Shown: positions 7,750 through 13,593 of the stretch, piece by piece
Position numbering within the stretch: the first letter of the stretch is position 1
Layout: each line of letters begins with the position of its first letter
DNA from: JBFISM01 sp041608535
Lineage (GTDB): Bacteria; Actinomycetota; Acidimicrobiia; Spongiisociales; UBA5794
Reading direction: 5' to 3'
Length of the DNA stretch: 15,691 nt
Assembly: GCA_041608535.1 (NCBI GenBank)
Contig: JBFISM010000088.1
Span: 1 to 15,691, forward strand
Notes under the pieces: model-generated
The model's database searches: none
What the model was told of the DNA's origin: nothing
Seen by the model: the letters and a program-made list of their open reading frames with translations, nothing else
Position numbers and translations under genes: made by a program

Positions 7750-8755
7750 CGGCGTCGCCACTCCCGTCTCGCCCGGACTCGTCTCCGACGGCAAAGGACG
7801 TCCCCGGGGGTTCCCCAATGGTCCCGTCGGGGTCGTACTCCACCGCCAGCGCTCCGGCGGCGACGGCCCCGCGCAGATCGACCTCGGCCCGCTCCTCGTC
7901 GGTGAGGGCGGCGAGCAGGCTGGCGACGGCCACCTCGATCTGATCCGGAGTGGGTTGCGACGTCGTGATCGCCTGCAACCACATTCCGGGACGAGACGCC
8001 CACGCCATCCATGGTTTGTTGGCAGCGGCCTTGAGCACCTCATACGACGCTCCGGCGATGACAGGAATCATGACGAGGCGCACCACGATCTGCCACACGA
8101 AGGCGAGCGGAGCGAGGGCGAGGAAGACGAAGAACGCAACCAGTGCCACGATCATGATGAACGAGGTGCCGCAGCGGGGATGGCGAGGGCTATAAGCCTC
8201 GATGGCGTCGATCGTGAGCGGATCGCCGGCCTCGTAGGCGTGGATCGTCATGTGCTCGGCGCCGTGGTACTCGAAGACGCGCTGGATCTCTTTCGCCTTG
8301 GAGATGAGCCAGATGTAGCCCACTACGAGCACGATGCGGATGAGCCCGTCGAGCACGACGAAGGCAAAGCCGGAGTCGCCGACAAACCGCTTCAATGCAT
8401 CGGCGGCGAACGCTGGAGCGATGATGAACAGCCCCACCGCAAAGGCGACGGCCACCACCATGGTGCCGATCACGGCCCGGCGAGACAGCTCCTCTTCTTC
8501 CTCGCCGGAGCGCTGCGCCGACCAGGAAAGCGCCCGAAAGCCCAGTGAGAGTGACTCGACCAGCACCATCACGCCCCGAAGGAAAGGGATGCGAGCGGCC
8601 CGGGAACGGGAGCTGAGCCGAGGCAGCTCGTGGCGGATCGCCTCGATGACACCGTCGGGGCGGCGCACGGCAACTGCCCAGCGTTCCGGTGCACGCATCA
8701 TCACGCCCTCGAGCACGGCCTGTCCGCCGACGGTGGCTCCCGGCGGTCTACTCAT
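7742..8755 (-). CDS. DUF1385 family membrane protein (YqhQ-like)
   Basis: A 337-residue protein of the DUF1385 family, whose function is unknown; it is often annotated as a putative metal-dependent enzyme. Recognition marks are the N-terminal GGQAVLEGVMMR (10-21), FEYHGAEHMTIHAYE (161-175) and the HPRCGTSF motif (192-199). His164, His168, His192 and Cys195 are candidate metal ligands (inference). Hydrophobic segments lie at about 95-118, 130-152, 198-222 and 225-240. The last 50 residues are polar and rich in Gly, Asp and Ala. In many Gram-positive bacteria this gene sits between rpmE and prfA, exactly as here. No clear ribosome site is seen; an 18-bp GC palindrome lies just upstream of the ATG. 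Confidence 0.88.
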   Translation of the reverse strand: MSRPPGATVGGQAVLEGVMMRAPERWAVAVRRPDGVIEAIRHELPRLSSRSRAARIPFLRGVMVLVESLSLGFRALSWSAQRSGEEEEELSRRAVIGTMVVAVAFAVGLFIIAPAFAADALKRFVGDSGFAFVVLDGLIRIVLVVGYIWLISKAKEIQRVFEYHGAEHMTIHAYEAGDPLTIDAIEAYSPRHPRCGTSFIMIVALVAFFVFLALAPLAFVWQIVVRLVMIPVIAGASYEVLKAAANKPWMAWASRPGMWLQAITTSQPTPDQIEVAVASLLAALTDEERAEVDLRGAVAAGALAVEYDPDGTIGEPPGTSFAVGDESGRDGSGDADG

Positions 8756-8766
8756 GCGAACTGATC

Positions 8767-8784
8767 ACGAGCCGGCCGGCTCGT
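8767..8784. repeat. Perfect 18-bp GC-rich palindrome upstream of the DUF1385 gene
   Basis: The sequence ACGAGCCGGCCGGCTCGT reads identically on both strands. It lies 11 nt upstream of the ATG at 8755, inside the 88-nt gap after rpmE. It could be a dimeric repressor site or a fold that hides the ribosome site; no T-run follows it, so it is not a typical terminator. Confidence 0.45.
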
Positions 8785-8843
8785 CGAGAGGACGACGGAG
8801 ATCGCTTCGCACCATGATTGCTGCAACACACGCAGCGGGTGAA

Positions 8844-9203
8844 CTATTCGTCTGTGGCCGCTGCCGGCTCCTCGACGGGCTCGGCACTGGCGGCCGGCTC
8901 GGCCGGCAACGCCTTCTCGGCGGCGGGCTCGGGCGGTGATGCCTTTGCGGCACCGGACCCCTGCATCTTCGAATAGCGGCGCCGGAAGCGCTCGACCCGG
9001 CCACCGGAGTCGAGAAGTATCTGTTTCCCGGTGTAGAAGGGGTGACTCTCGCTGGAGATCTCTACCTTGGCCAACGGGTAGGTCTCGCCCTCGAACTCGG
9101 TCGTCTCGTTGGTGGCAATGGTGGATCGTGTCACGAAGCGGAGATCCGAGGACGTGTCCTGGAACACGACCTCTCGGTACTCGGGGTGCAGATCGGGTTT
9201 CAC
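8844..9203 (-). CDS. rpmE: Ribosomal protein bL31, cysteine-free form with long Ala/Pro/Glu tail
   Basis: Large-subunit ribosomal protein L31, 119 residues. The core (1-78) shows HPEYREVVF, TRSTI, SHPFYTGKQ and GGRVERFRRRY, which are family hallmarks. The zinc form of L31 has two cysteine pairs near residues 16-18 and 37-40; here the corresponding stretches are FQDTSSD and VEISSESHPF, and the whole protein contains no cysteine, so it is the zinc-independent type. Residues 80-119 form an acidic low-complexity tail rich in Ala, Pro and Glu, longer than usual for the family. The start is GTG at 9203 with AGGAG and a 7-nt gap, a clear choice. It lies 61 nt after rho, as in other actinobacteria. 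Confidence 0.93.
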   Translation of the reverse strand: MKPDLHPEYREVVFQDTSSDLRFVTRSTIATNETTEFEGETYPLAKVEISSESHPFYTGKQILLDSGGRVERFRRRYSKMQGSGAAKASPPEPAAEKALPAEPAASAEPVEEPAAATDE

Positions 9204-9264
9204 GGTGTTTCTCCTGATTACGAGGCGCTGGAACTGTAGTGAGCTGCTCGAGCGTCGGGTGCAG

Positions 9265-10686
9265 CTATTGACCGCTCTTCGCCACGCTGGCGAGGAACTC
9301 CGCATTGGACTTGGTGCTCTTCAGGCGATCGATGAGCAGCTCGAGCGCAGCTCCCGATTCGAGCGCAAGCAGCACCCGGCGCAGCTTCCACACCTCGGAC
9401 AGCTCATCGGGATGGAACAGCAGCTCCTCCCGGCGGGTCCCCGACGACTCGATGTCGATGGCCGGGTAGATGCGCTTGTCCGCGAGCTTGCGGTCGAGCC
9501 GCAGCTCCATGTTCCCCGTGCCCTTGAACTCCTCGAAGATGACCTCGTCCATCCGGGAGCCCGTCTCGACGAGGGCCGTGCCCAAGATCGTGAGGCTCCC
9601 TCCCTCTTCGATGTTCCGGGCCGCGCCGAAGAACCGCTTCGGTGGATAGAGGGCGGTCGAATCGACACCACCGGACAGGATGCGGCCACTGGCCGGTGTC
9701 GCCAGGTTGTGCGCCCGGGCGAGCCGGGTGATCGAATCGAGCAGAATCACCACGTCGGTCCCGCTCTCCACGAGACGCTTCGCCCGCTCGATGGCGAGCT
9801 CTGAGACCTGAGTGTGCTCCTCGGCGGGCCGATCGAAGGTGGAGTAGATGACCTCGCCCTTCACCGAGCGCTGCATGTCGGTGACCTCTTCCGGTCGCTC
9901 GTCCACGAGCACCACCATGAGATGGCACTCGGGATTGTTGACCGCAATCGAGTTGGCCACTTCCTTGAGGACGGTGGTCTTGCCCGCCTTGGGGGGCGAC
10001 ACGATCAGGCCACGCTGACCCTTGCCGATGGGTGCGATGAGATCGACGATGCGGGGCAGGATGTGGTTGGCCTGCCCGTCGACCTCCAGACGCAACCGGT
10101 TGTCGGGAAACAGCGGGGTGAGATCGGAGAACTTGACTCGGCTCTTGGCCTCTTCGGGGTCGATCCCGTTGACGGCAACGGCCCGTACCAGCGCCGGGAA
10201 TTTCTCCTGCGCCCGGGCGGGACGGATCGGTCCGGAGACGATGTCACCCTTGCGCAGACGAGCCTTACGGACGATGTTGGCGGACACATAGACGTCCTTC
10301 TCGCCGGGCAAATAACCCGTGCACCGCAGGAAGCCGTACCCTTCGGGCAGGATGTCGAGGATCCCCTCCCGAACCTCCAGCTCGGATTCGTCGATGGGCT
10401 CCTGACCGCCCCCACCACGACCACGGCGGCGGCGCCGGCGGTTCGCCTGGCCCTGCTGCTTCTGGCCTTCGCCATCCTTACGACCATCGGAGCCTTCTGC
10501 TTTGGCACTCTCGCCGTCGTCGTTCGACTCGGGCTCAGGCACCATCGATGCATCGAACTTCTCGGATTCGAGGATGGCGGCGATGAGCTTCGATTTCTGC
10601 AACCCATCGTGGTCAACGTCGACCTGGCCGGCCATCTCTCGCAGCTTGTCGAGACCCAACTCGTGAAGCTTGGCCCGTGTCGTCAT
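9265..10686 (-). CDS. rho: Transcription termination factor Rho
   Basis: Hexameric RNA helicase that ends transcription. It is 473 residues. The N-terminal Rho-N helical domain spans about 4-45, followed by a polar insert (50-98) containing a basic run NRRRRRRGRGGGG, a shorter version of the RG-rich insert common in actinobacterial Rho. The cold-shock-like RNA-binding domain follows (about 105-160: EGILDILPEGYGFLR, DVYVSANIVRKARLRKGD). The ATPase domain has Walker A PPKAGKTT (231-238), VDERPEEVTDM and Walker B VVILLDS (312-318), plus the Q-loop region SVKGEVIYSTFDRPAEEH. ATG at 10686 is preceded by AAAGGGG. Rho is followed by rpmE as in M. tuberculosis, but thrC and thrB, which precede it there, are absent here. 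Confidence 0.98.
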   Translation of the reverse strand: MTTRAKLHELGLDKLREMAGQVDVDHDGLQKSKLIAAILESEKFDASMVPEPESNDDGESAKAEGSDGRKDGEGQKQQGQANRRRRRRGRGGGGQEPIDESELEVREGILDILPEGYGFLRCTGYLPGEKDVYVSANIVRKARLRKGDIVSGPIRPARAQEKFPALVRAVAVNGIDPEEAKSRVKFSDLTPLFPDNRLRLEVDGQANHILPRIVDLIAPIGKGQRGLIVSPPKAGKTTVLKEVANSIAVNNPECHLMVVLVDERPEEVTDMQRSVKGEVIYSTFDRPAEEHTQVSELAIERAKRLVESGTDVVILLDSITRLARAHNLATPASGRILSGGVDSTALYPPKRFFGAARNIEEGGSLTILGTALVETGSRMDEVIFEEFKGTGNMELRLDRKLADKRIYPAIDIESSGTRREELLFHPDELSEVWKLRRVLLALESGAALELLIDRLKSTKSNAEFLASVAKSGQ

Positions 10687-10901
10687 GGAAGGATGCCCCT
10701 TTCAAAACGTCGTGTGCTGGCGCTGGAGCAAAGCAGCCAGCGTTACGAAGCACCCCCTCCGCACTCAGTGCGTCGTTTGGTGAGACTCCCCGGAGAGATC
10801 CCCATTCAGGATGCCCAAATGGCTTCAACTCGTCGGTTGCCTCGGCCACATTGCGTTGCGAACGCACACGAAACGCCGAAGCGGGTGGAAGGAGTTCGAG
10901 C

Positions 10902-10929
10902 AGTGTACCTCACGGAGCCGTCAACGCAA
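10902..10929 (-). promoter_or_regulatory. Weak promoter candidate for rho
   Basis: On the minus strand, TTGCGT (10924-10929) and TACACT (10902-10907) are separated by 16 nt. Transcription from here would give rho a leader of about 210 nt, plausible for a gene known in other bacteria to regulate itself through its leader. An alternative TTGACG at 10919-10924 is too close to the -10 (11 nt). The -35 overlaps the edge of the repeat block that starts at 10926. Confidence 0.3.
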
Positions 10930-11165
10930 CACTGCTTTGGTCGCCGAGCAATACTGCTTTGGTCGCCGAGCCGCGTCGAATTGCGCTGGCGGGTAGCCCG
11001 GCGGCTCGGCTCCCGGGGCTACCGCCGAACCTCCAGGTGGGACAACCGCCGGCCCCGCAATACTGCTTTGGTCGCCGAGCCGCGTCGAATTGCGCTGGCG
11101 GGTAGCCGGGCGGCTCGGCTCCCGGGGCTACCGCCGAACCTCCAGGTGGGACAACCGCCGGCCCC
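10926..11165. repeat. Nested tandem repeat: 22-bp unit and 109-bp unit
   Basis: A 109-bp unit occurs twice head to tail (10948-11056 and 11057-11165). By eye the copies differ at one base (C at 10999, G at 11108). The first 22 bases of the unit also occur alone just upstream (10926-10947, one base different), so this segment is present three times. Each 109-bp unit contains an inverted repeat, GGTAGCCC with GGGCTACC (10992-10999 and 11016-11023; one arm base altered in the second copy), and the second unit is followed by GGCCCC-GCA-GGGGCC (11160-11174). There is no coding sense I trust in it. It looks like an interspersed palindromic element that has duplicated recently. Confidence 0.9.
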
Positions 11166-11203
11166 GCAGGGGCCGAGCGAACGCGGCGCCCGTTTTCGCG
11201 TCG

Positions 11204-11262
11204 CCGCTCGCTGACGCATCGCTCGGGGGAAGACACGCTCGGCCGCCCGCTCGCTGACGCAT
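11204..11262. repeat. Direct repeat of 16 bp, 43 bp apart
   Basis: CCGCTCGCTGACGCAT occurs at 11204-11219 and again at 11247-11262, followed in both cases by similar bases (CGCTCGGGGG and TGCTCCGGGC). It directly continues the repeat-rich block to the left and may be part of the same element. Confidence 0.7.
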
Positions 11263-11527
11263 TGCTCCGGGCAACACACACTCGCACAAAGACACCACCA
11301 CCGACCGAAAAAACACTCATCACTTCGCCAGCAAACACGCGCCGCCCAAATCACAGCACACCCGCCAACGCACCGTGAGGCACACCCACGTCTTCGCCAG
11401 CAGAACCACGTATCCGTCCATCACGGCCAACCGGGTACAACGTCCGGGCACCGACATGCCGCGGCGAGCGACCGCAGCAGGCTCGCTCACCACCGGTGGG
11501 GTCAGCGATCGGAGTGGGTTCCGCCGA

Positions 11528-12820
11528 TCAGAGCTCGGGGCCTTCGACGCGGAGGGTGGCGAGGATGTTGCGAACGGGCTCGACTTGGCGGACGCCTTCG
11601 ACGGCGGCGCGCTGGGCGGCCTCGGGGGCGCGGTGGGTGATGATGAGCAGTGTGGCTCCGGTCCCCTGGCCCTCCTGCCATACAGAGCGGATGCTGACTC
11701 CGGCTTCGCCGAAGGCGTGGGCCACTTGGGCGAGCACACCTGGGCGGTCGTCGACCTCGATGCGGATGTACCACTTCGTCTCCACGTCGCCGAAGTCGGC
11801 GATGGCCGCCGGCGACATCTGGATCCGCGGCGCCACCTGCGCTCCGGCCAGTGTCTCCCGGGCCGCATCGATCACATCGCCGAGCACGGCGGATGCCGTG
11901 GGGGCACCTCCGGCACCGGGTCCGGCGAAGAGCAGCTCTTCGATCGATGGTCCCGAGATGAATATGGCGTTGGTGGCGCCTCTGATGGAGGCGAGCGGAT
12001 GATGCTGGGGGATCATCGCCGGGTAGACGCGTGCGTTGACTCCGCCATCGGTTCGGCTGGCAATGGCGAGGAGCTTCACCTCGTAGTTGAGGAATCGCGC
12101 AAACTCGATGTCCGTCCGCGACAGTTGGTCGATCCCCTCGTAGCTGACGTCCTCCAGGCCGATCCAGGTGCCGAAGGCCAGTGAGGCGAGGATGGCGGCC
12201 TTGGCGGCGGCGTCGGCGCCGGTGACATCTGCCGTCGGGTCGGGTTCGGCGTAGCCGAGTTGCTGTGCCTCGGCGAGCGCCTCTTCGTAGTCGTCGCCCT
12301 CGACCATGCGGGTGAGGATGTAGTTCGTCGTGCCGTTGACGATGCCGAGCACCTGTTCGATCTTCTCCCCGGCGAGCGTCTCGGCGAGGGGGCGGATGAT
12401 GGGGATCCCACCACCGACGGCCGCCTCGAAGAGCAGCGGGACACCGGCCTGCTCGGCAGCCGCGATCAGCTCCGGACCGCGAGCTGCGATCAGCTCCTTG
12501 TTCGCCGTCACGACCGGTTTGCCTTCCTTCAGCGACGCCAGCACCAGGTCTCCCGCCGGATCCTGACCACCCATAACCTCGACGACGAGCTGCACCGTGG
12601 GATCGTGAACCACCTCGAACGGATCGGCCGTGACCAGCACGTCGTCGACGGCGAAGGACCGAGCTTTGGCGATGTGGCGCACCGCCACGCGGCGCACCTC
12701 CAGCCTGAGCCCGGTCTTGGCCGATATCAGCTCCTGCTCCTCGGTGAGCTTGTGGATCAGAGCGCCACCGACGGTGCCGGCGCCGAGAAACCCGATACCA
12801 ATTGGTCTGGGGACGGACAT
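11528..12820 (-). CDS. hom: Homoserine dehydrogenase with C-terminal ACT domain
   Basis: Reduces aspartate semialdehyde to homoserine with NAD(P)H, the branch point to threonine and methionine; cytoplasmic. It is 430 residues, normal for the monofunctional actinobacterial or Bacillus type, with no aspartokinase part. The dinucleotide fold starts with GFLGAGTVGG (10-19, G13-x-G15-x-x-G18); VVTANKELIA (103-112) contains the conserved Lys108; VNGTTNYILTRM (161-172) and YAEPDPTADVTGADAAAK (190-207) are family signatures. An ACT domain (about 351-425, beginning YIRIEVDDRPGVLAQVAHAF) suggests threonine feedback control. ATG at 12820 has no ribosome site but lies only a few bases after a predicted promoter, so the mRNA may be leaderless. 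thrC and thrB do not follow it. Confidence 0.97.
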   Translation of the reverse strand: MSVPRPIGIGFLGAGTVGGALIHKLTEEQELISAKTGLRLEVRRVAVRHIAKARSFAVDDVLVTADPFEVVHDPTVQLVVEVMGGQDPAGDLVLASLKEGKPVVTANKELIAARGPELIAAAEQAGVPLLFEAAVGGGIPIIRPLAETLAGEKIEQVLGIVNGTTNYILTRMVEGDDYEEALAEAQQLGYAEPDPTADVTGADAAAKAAILASLAFGTWIGLEDVSYEGIDQLSRTDIEFARFLNYEVKLLAIASRTDGGVNARVYPAMIPQHHPLASIRGATNAIFISGPSIEELLFAGPGAGGAPTASAVLGDVIDAARETLAGAQVAPRIQMSPAAIADFGDVETKWYIRIEVDDRPGVLAQVAHAFGEAGVSIRSVWQEGQGTGATLLIITHRAPEAAQRAAVEGVRQVEPVRNILATLRVEGPEL

Positions 12821-12829
12821 CGTCCGGCG

Positions 12830-12857
12830 ATGCTAGGCGATGACCGGCTCCTGCCAA
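12830..12857 (-). promoter_or_regulatory. Predicted promoter of hom
   Basis: On the minus strand, TTGGCA (12852-12857, five of six consensus bases) is followed by 16 nt and then TAGCAT (12830-12835, four of six). The transcription start would fall near 12823, two to four bases before the ATG at 12820, which explains the lack of a ribosome site. Confidence 0.55.
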
Positions 12858-12877
12858 TGGCGCTAGCGTCCCATTGC

Positions 12878-13390
12878 ATGGACGGTCGCACCGGCACCGT
12901 GGCTTCGGTCAACGTCTCGGCCGGCGGCGTGCCCAAGTTGCCGGTGGAACGGGCATACGTGTCGCACAACGGGATGGAGGGCGACCGGCAGGCCGACCTC
13001 CGTCATCACGGCGGACCGTTGCAGACCCTGTGCCTGTTCTCGCTCGAGGTGATCGAGCAGCTGCGGGCGGAGGGGCACCCCATCGATGCCGGCTCTGCGG
13101 GCGAGAACATCACACTGACCGGGATCGACTGGAACCTCATGGCCGGGGGGGTCCGCCTGGAGATCGGCGACACGCTCGTCGCCGAAGTGACCGTGCAGGC
13201 GACACCGTGCAGCAAGAACGCCCGGTGGTTCAGCGATCGTAAGTTCGGCCGCATCGATCACGACGAACACCCCGGTTCCAGCCGCTGGTATGCCAGGGTC
13301 CTCGAGCCCGGGCCTGTCGCCACGGGTGACGGAGTCACCATCGAGCCCACACAGGGAAGTCGGCCCAAGATGTTTCCAACAAGTGTCTAA
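12878..13390 (+). CDS. MOSC domain protein
   Basis: A 170-residue stand-alone MOSC domain, related to the C-terminal part of molybdenum cofactor sulfurases and to YiiM. Visible features are VNVSAGGVPKLPV (11-23), GMEGDRQADLRHHGGP (32-47), GSAGENITLTGIDW (72-85) and the conserved cysteine Cys111 in QATPCSKNARWF, the residue thought to carry sulfur or a metal ligand in this family. The end HPGSSRWYARVLEPGPV (131-147) is typical as well. ATG at 12878 matches the family N-terminus; no ribosome site is seen, and a weak -10-like TAGCGT (12864-12869) lies 8 nt ahead, so it may be leaderless. It is divergent from hom with a 57-nt gap. The substrate is unknown, and no molybdenum cofactor gene is next to it. 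Confidence 0.88.
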   Translation: MDGRTGTVASVNVSAGGVPKLPVERAYVSHNGMEGDRQADLRHHGGPLQTLCLFSLEVIEQLRAEGHPIDAGSAGENITLTGIDWNLMAGGVRLEIGDTLVAEVTVQATPCSKNARWFSDRKFGRIDHDEHPGSSRWYARVLEPGPVATGDGVTIEPTQGSRPKMFPTSV

Positions 13391-13400
13391 CGCCTCTGTC

Positions 13401-13568
13401 GGTAGGGACCATACCTGCGGAAACTGAGTTGCTGGAAGGGTGGCGTCGTTCGCTGTGGTAGTAGTTCGTTGGTTGACCGAGTCTGGGACACCGAACGGCA
13501 GTGAACGCACCTTCAACTGCCTAGGCACGAGCTGTGAGCCCCCGCTGAGCGGGGGCTCTCCTCGTGCC
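13401..13568 (+). ncRNA. Candidate structured leader RNA upstream of the repeat exoprotein gene
   Basis: The plus strand here can fold densely. A small hairpin GGTA/TACC lies at 13401-13415. A long helix pairs AGTT and GAAGG (13427-13430, 13435-13439) with CCTTC and AACT (13510-13518). Inside it GTTCGCTG (13448-13455) pairs with CAGTGAAC (13499-13506, one G-U), and GTTC/GGT (13464-13467, 13471-13473) pair with ACC/GAAC (13490-13496). A two-stage GC hairpin closes the 3' end (13524-13568). It ends 25 nt before the start codon. It matches no riboswitch class I can recall. It may be a cis-regulator or an independent small RNA. Confidence 0.4.
13524..13568 (+). terminator. Strong nested GC hairpin (terminator or attenuator candidate)
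   Basis: The inner stem GAGCCCCCGC/GCGGGGGCTC (13536-13545 and 13549-13558) is perfect over 10 bp with a TGA loop. An outer stem GGCACGAG/CTCGTGCC (13524-13531 and 13561-13568) adds 8 bp. There is no T-run behind it, so it is not a textbook intrinsic terminator; it may end transcription from the MOSC gene or attenuate the exoprotein gene. Confidence 0.5.
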
Positions 13569-13582
13569 GGGGCCGGTGGGTA

Positions 13583-13588
13583 GGGAGG
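13583..13588 (+). promoter_or_regulatory. Ribosome binding site of the repeat exoprotein gene
   Basis: GGGAGG with a 5-nt gap to the ATG at 13594. It decides the start, which also places a good signal peptide at the N-terminus. Confidence 0.75.
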
Positions 13589-13593
13589 TTGCG

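Larger units (their letters stand above)
10687..11527. other. Gene-free stretch between hom and rho
   Basis: These 841 bases hold no gene I can support. The part next to rho (10687-10925) is probably its leader and promoter. The middle (10926-11262) is the repeat block. The rest (11263-11527) is A/C-rich on the plus strand, with a short direct repeat CTTCGCCAGCA at 11323-11333 and 11392-11402 and a run of A at 11308-11313. Small hairpins GCGAGC/GCTCGC (11464-11486) and GATCGG/CCGATC (11507-11529) near the hom stop could weakly help termination, but neither has a T-run. In M. tuberculosis thrC and thrB occupy this place. Confidence 0.7.

Noticed and set aside
9814..11214. 466-codon plus-strand frame over the start of rho and the repeat block
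   Set aside because: Antisense to rho and then running through the tandem repeats; composition changes along the frame and no domain is recognisable.
10926..11262. CRISPR array
   Set aside because: Only two full units of 109 bp plus partials, with no regular repeat-spacer alternation and no cas genes nearby.
11307..11313. T-run on the minus strand as a hom terminator
   Set aside because: No stable hairpin directly precedes it on the minus strand, and it lies over 200 nt past the hom stop.
10910..11354. Small minus-strand frames through the repeat block
   Set aside because: Their translations simply repeat with the DNA repeat, have no ribosome sites and no recognisable domain; treated as repeat DNA, not genes.
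11502..12857. 451-codon minus-strand Arg-rich frame over hom
   Set aside because: Shifted-frame shadow of homoserine dehydrogenase; the real hom frame has all motifs.
13401..13568. Known riboswitch (c-di-GMP, c-di-AMP, cobalamin, SAM, TPP, fluoride)
   Set aside because: None of the invariant core motifs I can recall is present in the expected arrangement, so I list only an unclassified structured leader.
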